The position numbers and the translations under genes are program-made. From NCBI GenBank assembly GCA_913050215.1, contig CAJXBG010000026.1:1-39247 (forward strand): a stretch of 39,247 nt of DNA. Reading direction: 5' to 3'. Shown here piece after piece: positions 26,056 through 35,171 of this stretch; positions within the stretch are counted from its first letter, which is position 1; every line of letters begins with the position of its first letter. The stretch is from an uncultured Gammaproteobacteria bacterium. Lineage in GTDB: Bacteria; Pseudomonadota; Gammaproteobacteria; Pseudomonadales; Azotimanducaceae. Below the pieces are notes generated by a model that was not told the origin of the DNA, ran no database searches, and saw nothing but the letters and a program-made list of their open reading frames with translations.

Positions 26056-27460
26056 AGTTTGCGAGTTTTCTGATTCTTTCCTCGTTGTTACTTGTTTGCC
26101 ATAAACGAAAAGACAGTAAAAAAGCCGCGGTTCCGACGCCAATGGCAAGGCCGACCCAGAATCCGTATACGCCCATTGGTTCGCCGATCCAGCCAAAACC
26201 TAGGATGCACTCAATGGGTAGCCCAATGCCCCAAAAGCTAAAAAATGCAATCCACATAGGCGCCCTTGTATCCTTGTAACCTCTCAAGGCACCGGAAGAC
26301 GTAGATTGGATGGCGTCGAAAATGAGAAAGAAGACAACGAATAGTAGCAATACAGAAGCCTGATCTGCGACGGTGGTATCCTGGGTATAAAGGGCAGTCA
26401 CGTCAAAGCGAAAGAAGTAAATAAATACTGAACCTAAAAGTGCAACCAGAATTGTTGTTGCAATCGCCAGGGCTGCCGTTGTCCTGGCTTCTGAAACTTC
26501 CTTGGCACCGACCCTGAATCCTATTCTAATTGTGGCGGCCATACCCAAAGCCATAGCCGGCATAAACAACACGCCATTCAGGTTCATTGCGATATTGTGT
26601 GCGGCGACGGTTTCCGCACCAAAACTTCCCAGCAAAAGGGTTGTGAAAGAAAACAGACCAACTTCGGCGAAGATAGATGCGCCGATGGGCAAACCAATAA
26701 TCAGCAAGGGTTTGATTCTTCGCCAATCCGGCGCAGAAAACTTTTGTCGCCAGCCGGTCAAATTGAATCGTTTTTGCGAAACAACCAAGACCATCATAAA
26801 TAACTGAAACCAGTTGATAATACCGTTTGCTAGACCGCATCCGACGCCGCCCATTTCGGGCAGTCCAAATTTGCCGTAGATGAGTACATAGTTTAGCGGG
26901 ATCTTTAGGCACAAAGCAGCAATGGCAATAAACATCGCGGGTCGGGTAAATCCCATGCCGTCAGCGAGAAAACGCAGACAAAAGAAACACATCAATGCGG
27001 GAAATCCCAGAGACGCCATAGCAAGGTAAGGTATAGAGATTGCTGTCGCGACAGGATCTACATCCAGTAAGGCGTAGACGGGTCCGATATTGTTTAATAT
27101 CAATACCCCTGTGAGCCCTCCTATCAGCGCCATCCACAGGCCCTGACGAATGACCTCACCAATTTCCTTGTAGTCTTTGCGCCCGTTTAATTGGGCGACA
27201 GTCGGCGTGACCGCTTGGATTAACCCCATAATTAACAGCATGACCGGCCAGAGCAAACTCCCGCCAAGCGCAACGCCAGCGAGGTCGGCGGAGTTATATT
27301 GCCCTGCCATAATCGCATCGCTCACGCCCATACCCATCTGAGCGAGTTGAGCGCCCATCAGTGGCAGCGCGATATGAAACAGCCGCCTGATTTCCAAGGT
27401 GTACTTTGATGTTTGCGTTGTTGTGTTAACGCGTTTGCCGGTTAAAACTTTATCGGTCAT
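26054..27460 (-). CDS. MATE family multidrug efflux protein (NorM type)
   Basis: A 468-residue protein with about 12 hydrophobic helices in two homologous halves. The first helix carries LFHIALPLMGAQLAQMGMGVSDAIMAGQY, the family's first-helix pattern, and GYKDTRAPMW is the typical loop of the second half. MATE proteins export cationic drugs or toxins in exchange for Na+ or H+. The ATG at 27460 has only weak upstream purines. It appears monocistronic, convergent with the glpD-like gene. The cargo cannot be read from sequence. Confidence 0.92.
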   Translation of the reverse strand: MTDKVLTGKRVNTTTQTSKYTLEIRRLFHIALPLMGAQLAQMGMGVSDAIMAGQYNSADLAGVALGGSLLWPVMLLIMGLIQAVTPTVAQLNGRKDYKEIGEVIRQGLWMALIGGLTGVLILNNIGPVYALLDVDPVATAISIPYLAMASLGFPALMCFFCLRFLADGMGFTRPAMFIAIAALCLKIPLNYVLIYGKFGLPEMGGVGCGLANGIINWFQLFMMVLVVSQKRFNLTGWRQKFSAPDWRRIKPLLIIGLPIGASIFAEVGLFSFTTLLLGSFGAETVAAHNIAMNLNGVLFMPAMALGMAATIRIGFRVGAKEVSEARTTAALAIATTILVALLGSVFIYFFRFDVTALYTQDTTVADQASVLLLFVVFFLIFDAIQSTSSGALRGYKDTRAPMWIAFFSFWGIGLPIECILGFGWIGEPMGVYGFWVGLAIGVGTAAFLLSFRLWQTSNNEERIRKLAN

Positions 27461-27565
27461 TCGAAATTGACACTCTCATTGCATTCGCCTGTCTCAGGAC
27501 GTCTTTAATTTCGTGAATTATTGTGAGGGCTTACTTCTTGAGAGCCTGGTTAGCCAGCCATCAGC

Positions 27566-28528
27566 CTAAGCGAGGGCTGACTTCATGATGTCGGCGATCT
27601 CCTTAACCGCCCGGCGGGCACTGGTGACAACACCCGTCTGTTGAATAAAGTTGTGCATCAAGCCGGGGTAGCAATGATAAGTAACCTTGATTCCAGCAGC
27701 TTTGAGAATCTCGTAGTACGCCTGGCCCTCATCACGCAATGGATCATATTCAGCGGTGATGATATGCGCGGGTGGTACGTTTTGGTGATCTGGTGCGAGT
27801 GCTGGGGAAATTCTGGGGTCGGATGGGTTGGCACCCGTTTCTCCAAAATATGTGTCGTGGAAGTAGTTAAGCATCCGCTCGTCGAGGGTGACGCCTTGCT
27901 TTAGTTCCTGCAGTGAATCCGTTTCAACCGTTCTGTTTGTTGCCGGATAGATGAGCAACTGGAAAGCCAGCTTCGGACCATTGTTCTGACTGAAGTGATT
28001 GGAAACAACCGCGGACAGATTACCGCCGGCACTATCGCCACCAATTGCAATTCGTTCAGGGTTGATGTTGTAGTTTTCTGCATTTTCGCAAATCCATTTG
28101 GCTGCCGCGATGGCATCATCAACGGCAGCGGGAAATTTGTGTTCCGGCGCTAATCGATAGTCTATTGCGATGACCCTGCTGCCGCCGTGGTTCGCCAGTT
28201 GGCGGCAAACGCTGTCGTGACTGTCAAGGTTGCCAATCATGAACCCACCGCCATGAATAAAGATCATGCCAGGCGTTTTTGCGTCACCCGTTCCAGCCGG
28301 CACATAGAGACGCGCTGGAATCGCTGACGCGGGTCCGGGAATTTCTAAATCTTGGATTTTATCGCAAGTAACATCTGTAACGCCTTGCATTTGACTGCCA
28401 GCGACATATCCGGCTCGCAATGCCGCCAACGGAACGTCGGCCCCATGTGGGCGGCCAAGGGCTTTAGCCGCATCAGTCACTGCCTGTAGTTCTGGGTCAA
28501 GATTGATAGCCATTTCGTTAATTTCCAT
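27566..28528 (-). CDS. Alpha/beta hydrolase, hormone-sensitive-lipase family esterase
   Basis: A 320-residue esterase. The oxyanion motif HGGGF is at 92-96, the nucleophile elbow G164-D-S166-A-G, the acid D262 in DPLRDEG and H292 in GLMHNF, giving a complete catalytic triad of the HSL (family IV) group. It has no signal peptide, so it acts in the cytoplasm on short-chain or bulky esters. The first codon could be the ATG at 28528 or the ATG five codons later (28513); the latter has GGAA upstream and the common start MAINLDPEL. Its 5' end faces another alpha/beta hydrolase across about 190 bases. Confidence 0.92.
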   Translation of the reverse strand: MEINEMAINLDPELQAVTDAAKALGRPHGADVPLAALRAGYVAGSQMQGVTDVTCDKIQDLEIPGPASAIPARLYVPAGTGDAKTPGMIFIHGGGFMIGNLDSHDSVCRQLANHGGSRVIAIDYRLAPEHKFPAAVDDAIAAAKWICENAENYNINPERIAIGGDSAGGNLSAVVSNHFSQNNGPKLAFQLLIYPATNRTVETDSLQELKQGVTLDERMLNYFHDTYFGETGANPSDPRISPALAPDHQNVPPAHIITAEYDPLRDEGQAYYEILKAAGIKVTYHCYPGLMHNFIQQTGVVTSARRAVKEIADIMKSALA

Positions 28529-28720
28529 TCACTTGGTAACAGCGCGCTGCCAGCGCACTAAGGGCGCTGAATTAAAGCAAAATATCAGTGTAAGAGGAAA
28601 TCTCAAATGCTTTATTACCCATCTCCGGGATGAAAATGATGCGATGCAGCAGAAGAATCAAGCAAACTTGTTTATAATTGAAACTGGTAACACTGCAAAA
28701 GTTTTGGAGATTGATAGTTC

Positions 28721-29620
28721 ATGACGAGCGATACAGCAAAAAGCACAAAGCCGATGAAAGGCAAAGCCAGCCCAACTTCGCATACCTACTATTCGCAGCG
28801 GATGAAGCTGCATTATCTGGATTGGGGTAATCCGGATGCTCCACCACTATTGCTAGTCCATGGTAACCGTGACCACTGTCACAATTGGGACTGGGTCGCG
28901 CAGGAGTTGTGTGATGACTACCATATTATCGCGCCGGACTTTCGTGGACACGGTGATTCACAATGGGTTTATGGTAGCGCCTACAGGAGAAGCGAGTATA
29001 TCTATGACTTGGCACAATTGATTCATCAACAAAATCTTGCGCCACTGCACGTAATAGCCCACTCCCTCGGTGGCGGTGTGGCACTTTGTTATGCAGGCGT
29101 TTATCCCGAAAACATCAAAAAAATGATTGTTATAGAAGGTACTGGTGGGCCGCCGGGTAATTATTATGATCGTCCAATTCACCAAAAGATCGGTGATTGG
29201 ATAGAACAAACGCGAAAGATGGCGGGTAGATTACCTAAACGTTATGAAAACCTGGAGGAAGCTTTTGAGCGAATGCATGAGGCTAATTCTCACCTGCGTG
29301 CAGATCAGGCAAGACACTTAACCGCTCACGGTAGTGACCAAAATGAAGATGGAAGTTATAGCTGGAAGTTCGATAATTACACGCACGTCATGTCACCACT
29401 AGATATCTTGCCGCATGAGACAAGGGAGCTTTGGGGCAGAATAGATTCTCCTGTGATGTTAGTCAGTGGCAGTGAGAGTTGGATGGATTCCGTCGAAAGG
29501 GAGAAACATGTCACCTTCTTTAAGGATGCGACGCATGTCACAGTTCAGGATGCCGGACACTGGGTACAGCATGATCAGTTGGATGAATTCCTCCGCCTCA
29601 CGAGAGACTTCTTCGACTAA
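28721..29620 (+). CDS. Alpha/beta hydrolase (serine nucleophile)
   Basis: A 299-residue alpha/beta hydrolase. HGNRD (47-51) supplies the oxyanion hole, the nucleophile is S115 in IAHSLGGG and the histidine is H280 in DAGHWVQ. PDFRGHGDSQW follows the third strand. The fold resembles esterases, peroxidases and C-C hydrolases of this large family; the serine nucleophile distinguishes it from the epoxide-hydrolase-like gene at 12954. It has no signal peptide. It is divergent from the HSL-type esterase; the substrate is unknown. Confidence 0.88.
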   Translation: MTSDTAKSTKPMKGKASPTSHTYYSQRMKLHYLDWGNPDAPPLLLVHGNRDHCHNWDWVAQELCDDYHIIAPDFRGHGDSQWVYGSAYRRSEYIYDLAQLIHQQNLAPLHVIAHSLGGGVALCYAGVYPENIKKMIVIEGTGGPPGNYYDRPIHQKIGDWIEQTRKMAGRLPKRYENLEEAFERMHEANSHLRADQARHLTAHGSDQNEDGSYSWKFDNYTHVMSPLDILPHETRELWGRIDSPVMLVSGSESWMDSVEREKHVTFFKDATHVTVQDAGHWVQHDQLDEFLRLTRDFFD

Positions 29621-29638
29621 AGACACGCTAATATTATT

Positions 29639-29663
29639 AAGAAACCGTTGTCGCCCGTTTCTT
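29639..29663. terminator. Bidirectional hairpin between convergent genes
   Basis: AAGAAAC (29639-29645) and GTTTCTT (29657-29663) form a 7-bp stem with an 11-base loop; the arms continue with A and T residues on both sides. It lies exactly between the convergent hydrolase (ending 29620) and nucleotidase (ending 29664). Confidence 0.65.
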
Positions 29664-31016
29664 TTAATCGATGCGTATACCATTGGATTTCAAGTAGTCG
29701 ATCAATACATCGCGAACCAGCACAAGCCTGTTATTTAATATGACCTGATCACCTAACATTTTTTGTGTTTGATCAGCGACGAAGTTGCTGGTTGCAACGG
29801 TATATTCTTTTTCATCCACTAATTCTGGTATGCGATGGTGCTCGCTGTCTTCTCGAAGCAGCATCTGTTTTATTGCTCTTCCGTTGCCTGTGACGGTAAC
29901 CATCGCGTTACCAAAAGGAGCGATGTTCCAGACATGCCGTGCTGATACAGGTCCAGCTCTAAAGTGATCTCTGATGCCTCCCATATTGTAGAAACCGAAG
30001 TCTGCACCGGCCGCCTCCGCGAGAATTTGCTCCAGAAACGGCTGCATTTCCCTCTCTGTATAGTCTCTCTCTGACGTTGCAATTTTGAAATCAACTTTTC
30101 GCGCAACCTTCCTTTCCCAGCGCTCGACTAGGCGCTCGACCGCTTTATCCGGTGCGGGAAGATCAGCAGCAGAGATTAACGTTCCCGAGAAGGAGGTTAG
30201 CTTGTCGAGATCTGTGTCAACCGTCATTTCAACTTTTCCAACATAGGCGCCGTAGTGACCGGCCTGGACCACATAGGTGTCATTGATCTTAATGGGTGTC
30301 AGCACCTTGGTGTGAGAGTGTCCACCCACAATCAGGTCGACGCCATCTACATTTTTTGCCAGATTTTTTTCAGGCTCGTGACCCACGTGAGAGACCACAA
30401 TTAGCAAATCTACCTGAGGTCGAAGCGCGGTGACCATTGCTTTTAACATTTCATCTGCTGGAGAGAAGCTAATGCCCTCATTGCCCGAGGGCGTAATCAT
30501 ATTCGGCGTATGCTCGGTGATGAGCCCGATGATGCCAATTTTTATCCCGTTAATTGTTTTGATAAGTGCAGGCGCATCGCCGAGCAGGCTACCGTCCGGG
30601 GCAAAAGCATTGGCGGATAGTAATGGATGGTTTGCGATTTCCTTAAATTCCAGAAACTGCTGGTAGCCATGATCGAACTCGTGATTCCCAATAGCCGCTG
30701 CGTCGTAACCCACCTTGTTCAATACTTCGAATATGGGTGCACCTTTAAACATGGTTGAGACTGGCGTACCGGATATACTATCGCCAGCGTCGAGCACGAG
30801 AACACCTGGATGTTCCTGTCGTGTTTGTTTCACAAATGATGTGATGCGCGCCGCCCCAGCGTATTCATTTTCCTGGCTAATTCGACCATGAAAGTCATTG
30901 GTGTGCAGGATGACCAGCTTTCTTTGATCCGCGAATCCTGCGCTTGTTACGGTAGCACATAGAAGAAAAAGTGCGGCGGCTCTCAATATCGGCAGGCGTT
31001 GTCGTTGCCTAAGCAT
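29664..31016 (-). CDS. Secreted 5'-nucleotidase / UshA-family metallophosphatase
   Basis: A 450-residue protein with a signal peptide over about 1-29 (LRAAALFLLCATVTSAGFA). The two-metal catalytic domain shows D41-F-H43 in HTNDFHGR, D79 in AGDSISG, N111-H112 in GNHEFDHG and later VGGHSHTKV (about 230). The C-terminal substrate domain has YNMGGIRDHFRAGPVS and the MVTVTGNGRAIKQML region. UshA-type enzymes remove phosphate from nucleotides in the periplasm and supply phosphate and nucleosides. It is shorter than E. coli UshA (550). Its ATG lies inside the end of the upstream esterase gene (8-base overlap), so the two are one operon. Confidence 0.9.
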   Translation of the reverse strand: MLRQRQRLPILRAAALFLLCATVTSAGFADQRKLVILHTNDFHGRISQENEYAGAARITSFVKQTRQEHPGVLVLDAGDSISGTPVSTMFKGAPIFEVLNKVGYDAAAIGNHEFDHGYQQFLEFKEIANHPLLSANAFAPDGSLLGDAPALIKTINGIKIGIIGLITEHTPNMITPSGNEGISFSPADEMLKAMVTALRPQVDLLIVVSHVGHEPEKNLAKNVDGVDLIVGGHSHTKVLTPIKINDTYVVQAGHYGAYVGKVEMTVDTDLDKLTSFSGTLISAADLPAPDKAVERLVERWERKVARKVDFKIATSERDYTEREMQPFLEQILAEAAGADFGFYNMGGIRDHFRAGPVSARHVWNIAPFGNAMVTVTGNGRAIKQMLLREDSEHHRIPELVDEKEYTVATSNFVADQTQKMLGDQVILNNRLVLVRDVLIDYLKSNGIRID

Positions 31017-32145
31017 GTATCGGCACCGTGAGATTAGGGTTGAACCATTCTATAAGCGCCGGATTTTCAAAACGCGCATAGCTGTGAGGTAAACCGGGAA
31101 TTTCACGAAAATTTAGTTTGGCGCCTGCCTGCTCAAGTTCATGTTTTGCCATATGGGCAGTTTCGACCGGGAACATCCAGTCCTCCGTGCCGTGGACGAG
31201 GTAGATAGGTTTGTCTTTTGCCTGAAGGATCTTTGGGCATGCCGGAATTTCAGGATGCAATACACCTGAAAAGGGCGCGAGGTGAGTGAATGGGGCGTCT
31301 TCTGTGAGTCCCGCCAACATTGTATAGGTTGCACCATCTGACATGCCGCCCAACAAGATATGTTCTTCATCGATATTCCATTCCTGTTTAACATGATTGA
31401 TGTTTCTCAACAGGGGAAGATAGTCCGTGTCGTTGTAGAGATCCATTAGTGACCAGGTATCATCTTGAGAAGTCACTGACATTAAAATGAAACCCCGGGT
31501 ACGTGCTTCCCGCAACCAGGACCAGAGAAAATCTGCGCCGTGTCCTGTGCCGCCATGTAGCGCGATGACCAACGATGCAGGTTTTGCCAGATCGAGATTT
31601 TCTGGTACGTACAGGGAGAATCCACCGCGCTCTTTCCTGTCATTTGAGAAGCTGAAAATACCGTGTTTTTTTGTTTCTGCTGGCTCGATTTCCAAGCCCA
31701 TAAACTGTTGCAAAAAAGCATTGTTGCCTCTCGCGCTCGCCTCCACAAAATACTGATTTACGGGAGACATAACAGAAGCAAGCGGGTAGATAAATTCCTG
31801 AGCCCGGCAGTGCGCTCGCATGGCTTTCATCGATTCGATCATGCGTTCAGAACCGTCTGCGTTTTGACCCGTATTGATGAACGGGGCCATTGCTCGAAGG
31901 CAGTAGGTACAGCTCTGCGAGATAGTCTCACCATAGCCTTGCAGGTCATCCGGAAAGGGTAGTTTCTCGAACGCTTCGTAGGATTTACGCAGCGCTTGCT
32001 CGAAAGGCCTAACAAATTCTCCAAGCGTATCAAGCGCGGCGGGATTCATATTTCTTTGCAATTGTTCGAACGCTTCCATGGCCATGAGAAGTTTTGGAAT
32101 CAGGTCAGTAATTGCGGCAAGTAGTTGATCGTTTTCGTCTGTCAT
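31009..32145 (-). CDS. PHB-depolymerase/carboxylesterase-like alpha/beta hydrolase with helical N-terminal domain
   Basis: A 378-residue protein if started at the ATG at 32145 (MTDENDQLLA); ATGs further upstream to 32190 are in frame but less family-like. Residues 1-165 are a predominantly helical region of unknown function that includes a cysteine (QSCTYCLRAM). The hydrolase fold follows: ALHGGTGHG oxyanion loop, nucleophile Ser in GGMSDGAT, acid in GTEDWMF and His in GLPHSYA. It most resembles phospholipase/carboxylesterase or PHB-depolymerase-type esterases. It overlaps the following nucleotidase gene by 8 bases. The substrate is unknown. Confidence 0.8.
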   Translation of the reverse strand: MTDENDQLLAAITDLIPKLLMAMEAFEQLQRNMNPAALDTLGEFVRPFEQALRKSYEAFEKLPFPDDLQGYGETISQSCTYCLRAMAPFINTGQNADGSERMIESMKAMRAHCRAQEFIYPLASVMSPVNQYFVEASARGNNAFLQQFMGLEIEPAETKKHGIFSFSNDRKERGGFSLYVPENLDLAKPASLVIALHGGTGHGADFLWSWLREARTRGFILMSVTSQDDTWSLMDLYNDTDYLPLLRNINHVKQEWNIDEEHILLGGMSDGATYTMLAGLTEDAPFTHLAPFSGVLHPEIPACPKILQAKDKPIYLVHGTEDWMFPVETAHMAKHELEQAGAKLNFREIPGLPHSYARFENPALIEWFNPNLTVPIHA

Positions 32146-32288
32146 TGATAATCCAGTCTTCATGTTCTGTACTAAACGTCTTTTCAACAAGTTCTATGTG
32201 TTTAAATATAAGGCGCGCTTTCAAACTCGTCTTTTATTGGCAGTTTAGGCACTATACGACAACTCGATGTAGGAGTGTTCAGATTTTC

Positions 32289-32945
32289 ATGGACCGTTAT
32301 ACTCGCCATATTCCACCACCCTGTGAGGAAGAGTTAAAAATTCTTCACAGCGACGATCATATTCTGGTTGTGAGTAAGCCAGCCGGACTACTATCGGTGC
32401 CGGGGAGAATCATCAAAGACTCGGTGCTACAAAGAGTTAGATTCAGTTTTCCCGAGGCGGTCATTGTTCATCGGCTTGATCTAGACACATCGGGTTTGTT
32501 GGTGTTGGCGCTCAGTCAGCATGCCGTTCGAGAACTCAATCGTTTTTTTCGCGAACGCAGTATCGTCAAGGAATACACGGCGGAAGTGTATGGCAGTATT
32601 GAGCACGATATGGGGGTGATCGCGCTCCCCATTGCGGCAGATTGGGAACGTAGACCTCGTCAGCGCATTGATCGGTTGGTTGGCAAAGCGTCTTCTACAA
32701 GGTTTTATGTTCAAGCCAGGTTTTCGAATTCGACCAGGCTGCTGCTAAAACCTGAGACAGGGCGGAGTCATCAATTGCGAATTCACTTGGCGAATGTTGG
32801 CCATCCGATTTTGGGCTGCGATCTCTATGCTCACGAAAAAGCCTTCGCTGCATCCGAGAGACTGCGACTTCATGCACGTTATCTTGCTTTTAAACATCCG
32901 TTTACCGGAGAGGATCTTGTCTACGAAGACGACATTACATTTTAA
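32289..32945 (+). CDS. rluA: Dual-specificity RNA pseudouridine synthase RluA
   Basis: A 218-residue protein, nearly the same length as E. coli RluA (219). The catalytic aspartate is D64 in VHRLDLDTSGLLV. Other family blocks are VVSKPAGLLSVPGR (27-40), FFRERSIVKEY and LKPETGRSHQLRIHLANVG. RluA makes pseudouridine at 23S rRNA position 746 and tRNA position 32. The frame is open upstream to 32112, but the ATG at 32289 gives the correct family length, and AGGAG lies about 13 bases before it. No S4 domain is present, as expected for RluA. Confidence 0.92.
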   Translation: MDRYTRHIPPPCEEELKILHSDDHILVVSKPAGLLSVPGRIIKDSVLQRVRFSFPEAVIVHRLDLDTSGLLVLALSQHAVRELNRFFRERSIVKEYTAEVYGSIEHDMGVIALPIAADWERRPRQRIDRLVGKASSTRFYVQARFSNSTRLLLKPETGRSHQLRIHLANVGHPILGCDLYAHEKAFAASERLRLHARYLAFKHPFTGEDLVYEDDITF

Positions 32946-33030
32946 TATTTTGCCGCACAGGCTTTTGGGATGGTGACGTCACTCGAGTGGTGATACGGGG
33001 TCAGTCAATTCGAGCCTGAAAGAGGTTTAG

Positions 33031-33045
33031 GGTCAAAAAGTGACC
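33031..33045. terminator. Possible hairpin in the rluA/cmoB convergent gap
   Basis: GGTCA (33031-33035) and TGACC (33041-33045) pair with a 5-base loop in the 120-base convergent gap. The stem is short, so the call is weak. Confidence 0.3.
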
Positions 33046-33065
33046 TCGCTTTTACGGCTTGTCGA

Positions 33066-34052
33066 TCAAGGTTTTTGTGCGATTACAAGCGCTCTTTTCG
33101 GCGCAGGGTAGCCCTCGAAAGTCTGGTTGCTATCCAATGGGTCTAGGAAATCTGCCAGCGAGTGGAAAGTCATCCATTCGGTGGCACGTTGTTCTTCGAT
33201 AGAAGTTTGGTTGATATCGACGACGCGCACATGTTTGAAGCCCGCGCGAGACATCCAAATCTCTAGTGCATCCGGGCTGGGCAGAAACCACACATTCGAC
33301 ATTTTTGCATATCTGTCCTCCGGTACGAGTACCGTGTTGGCATCGCCGTCTACAATAAGGGTTTCGAGGACAACTTCACCACCTGAATTCAGGAAGCCCA
33401 GCAGTTCGGTAAGATGGTCGATAGGGTTACGTCGATGATAAAGCACACCGAGGGAAAATACTGTATCGAATGATCCGAATGCCGGTAGATGCTCTCCTCT
33501 CAGGGGAAGCAAGTGAATGGGTAAATCAGGCAAGAATCGGTTAATGAGTTGAAACTGATAGAAAAATAGCAGTGTCGGATCTATGCCAAGTGCCAGCTTT
33601 GCGCCGGATGCGAGCATGCGAAACAGGTGGTAGCCGTTACCGCAACCGATGTCTAACACCTGTTTGTCTTGCAAGCTGGAGATATGTGGAACGATTCGCT
33701 GCCATTTCCAGTCGGACCGCCACTCTGTGTTGATGTTGGTGCCAAAAAGTTCGTAAGGCCCCTTTCGCCAGGGCATAAAGTTCTTGAGCTTAGCTTTGAA
33801 GTCTTCGGTAGAGATCGTTAAGTCTGAGTTTTCACCAATTTGGATTAGGTCCTGACCCAGATCGAAGTGTTTCGGTTCGAGCGTAGGAAACGTAGCAAGC
33901 GCGTCATCCCATTCAGTTTTGCGCCCGTGCCGTTTGCTGAAGAAGTGAGATTCAAGACTGGCGGCTAATTCATCTTGGAACGGTTCCAGATCAGACCCAC
34001 GGGTCGTTTTAATGAACTTTTCGAAGAATGTGTCGAAGACAGAAATGGCCAT
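33066..34052 (-). CDS. cmoB: tRNA U34 carboxymethyltransferase CmoB
   Basis: A 328-residue protein. The N-terminal region to about residue 115 is specific to CmoB, and the SAM-type Rossmann domain shows LDIGCGNGYHLFRML, GIDPTLLFFYQFQLIN and FSLGVLYHRRNPIDHL. CmoB transfers a carboxymethyl group from carboxy-SAM (made by CmoA) to 5-hydroxyuridine at tRNA position 34, giving cmo5U, which lets one tRNA read more codons. It is downstream of cmoA on the same strand, with a 36-codon frame between them. There is no clear ribosome site before its ATG, so translation may be coupled to the upstream frame. Confidence 0.96.
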   Translation of the reverse strand: MAISVFDTFFEKFIKTTRGSDLEPFQDELAASLESHFFSKRHGRKTEWDDALATFPTLEPKHFDLGQDLIQIGENSDLTISTEDFKAKLKNFMPWRKGPYELFGTNINTEWRSDWKWQRIVPHISSLQDKQVLDIGCGNGYHLFRMLASGAKLALGIDPTLLFFYQFQLINRFLPDLPIHLLPLRGEHLPAFGSFDTVFSLGVLYHRRNPIDHLTELLGFLNSGGEVVLETLIVDGDANTVLVPEDRYAKMSNVWFLPSPDALEIWMSRAGFKHVRVVDINQTSIEEQRATEWMTFHSLADFLDPLDSNQTFEGYPAPKRALVIAQKP

Positions 34053-34064
34053 GTGAACTAATCG

Positions 34065-34175
34065 TTAGAGTCGCTGTAGCTGCGAGTGTAATTGATGTTT
34101 GCCTTCAATCTTGATGTGTTCGATCATCAAGTCAAATGCGTCGTTAAAGTCCGCCCTTGATAGGTATTTGCTCAT
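34065..34175 (-). CDS. Candidate small protein (36 aa) between cmoA and cmoB
   Basis: An ATG-to-TAA frame of 36 codons fills the gap between cmoA and cmoB. It begins 20 bases after the cmoA stop and ends 12 bases before the cmoB start, the spacing expected of an operon member. The peptide starts MSKYLSRADFNDAFDLMIEH and ends HSQLQRL. It is strongly polar, with alternating acidic, basic and histidine residues, and looks like an amphipathic helix with no membrane segment. A weak GGA sits about 8 bases before the ATG. No family is recognised. It could be a real small protein, or a translated spacer that couples cmoB translation. Confidence 0.5.
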   Translation of the reverse strand: MSKYLSRADFNDAFDLMIEHIKIEGKHQLHSQLQRL

Positions 34176-34195
34176 GGGGAGTCCAGTGCTATTTG

Positions 34196-34930
34196 CTATT
34201 CACGCTGTTTGATCGCTATGAGCGAAACGAAATTGAAGCATTTGAGAAACATGTCACTAGAAATGAACCCTGCGTCACGCAATCTTTCTTGGTGTTGTTC
34301 TAGCGTATTAGGTACTAGCACGTTCTCTAAAGATGCACGTTTTTGTGCAATCTCAAGATCCGAATAGCCCTGATGCTTTTTAAATGCGTGATGTAATTCT
34401 GTCGTAGCGTTCTGGGTAGCTTCATCCATGAATCGAATTTTTTCCGATAGAATCAGTATGCCGCCAGGAACCAAACCCCGTGCAATGTGAGTCAATATCT
34501 TGAGTCTTTCCTTGTCGGGTATAAATTGTAGGGTGTAGTTCAACACCACGATTGATGCATTTTCAATTTGTGTTTCCTGAAGCGATTGCAAACGAATTTC
34601 TGCCGTGGCGCTACTATGATCTCGAGTCATGTTGCTTTTGCACCGTTCGACCATTGATGGCGAAGTGTCAACACCAATGACATGGCAGGTGGATGGTAGG
34701 TGCTGACGAATACGTAAAGTCGAAGCACCCAGAGAACAACCGAGGTCATAGCAATTCGTGTTCGGTTGCGCGAATTGCTCCGTAAGCACCTCCAGTAAAT
34801 CAAGCAGAAGCGGATATCCGGGCACAGAGCGCGAAATCATATTTTCGAACACATCCGCAACTTGACCGTCGAACTCAAATGCGTCGACTTTTTCTCTGGG
34901 TACAGAGTAGACCTTGTCTTCTTTCATCAT
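34196..34930 (-). CDS. cmoA: Carboxy-S-adenosyl-L-methionine synthase CmoA
   Basis: A 244-residue SAM-dependent protein. The Rossmann motif YDLGCSLGASTLRIRQ, VIGVDTSPSMVERCK and IVVLNYTLQFI are typical of CmoA. It converts SAM and prephenate into carboxy-SAM, the donor used by CmoB. The N-terminal EDKVYSVPREKVDAFEFDGQ matches the family. It is the first gene of a cmoA-smallORF-cmoB unit. The ATG at 34930 and a second ATG immediately after it are both possible; neither has a good ribosome site. Confidence 0.96.
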   Translation of the reverse strand: MMKEDKVYSVPREKVDAFEFDGQVADVFENMISRSVPGYPLLLDLLEVLTEQFAQPNTNCYDLGCSLGASTLRIRQHLPSTCHVIGVDTSPSMVERCKSNMTRDHSSATAEIRLQSLQETQIENASIVVLNYTLQFIPDKERLKILTHIARGLVPGGILILSEKIRFMDEATQNATTELHHAFKKHQGYSDLEIAQKRASLENVLVPNTLEQHQERLRDAGFISSDMFLKCFNFVSLIAIKQRE

Positions 34931-35171
34931 ATCGGTTCGTGTTAAAAGCCCTTGTTATGTGTTTTTCGCTACTCAAATTTTAAGTCCGTATTCTACGCGA
35001 TTTTTCAATCTTATTTCGATCTTCCCGCTTTCATAACCTCACTTCAGGGTTTTCGTGACGCTATTAAGGGGGTCAGGGGTTGATTTGTTCAAGGGCATGG
35101 CTAATATGACCAATGACTTGTTGCTATTTTTATGAACGAACGTGAATCTAATTTAAGAGCGAGCGAGTGAT

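Noticed and set aside
28503-28724. Plus-strand 73-codon frame between the two divergent hydrolases
   Set aside because: It overlaps the start of both neighbours, has no ribosome site and no recognisable sequence features. This is probably the shared promoter region.
32112-32288. N-terminal extension of RluA
   Set aside because: The extra 59 residues are not RluA-like and overlap the opposite esterase gene start; the start at 32289 gives the standard length.
34931-35171. Gap between cmoA and the HNH gene as a possible small RNA or gene
   Set aside because: No stable hairpin with a T-run or coding frame with a ribosome site was seen; it is most simply the divergent promoter region.
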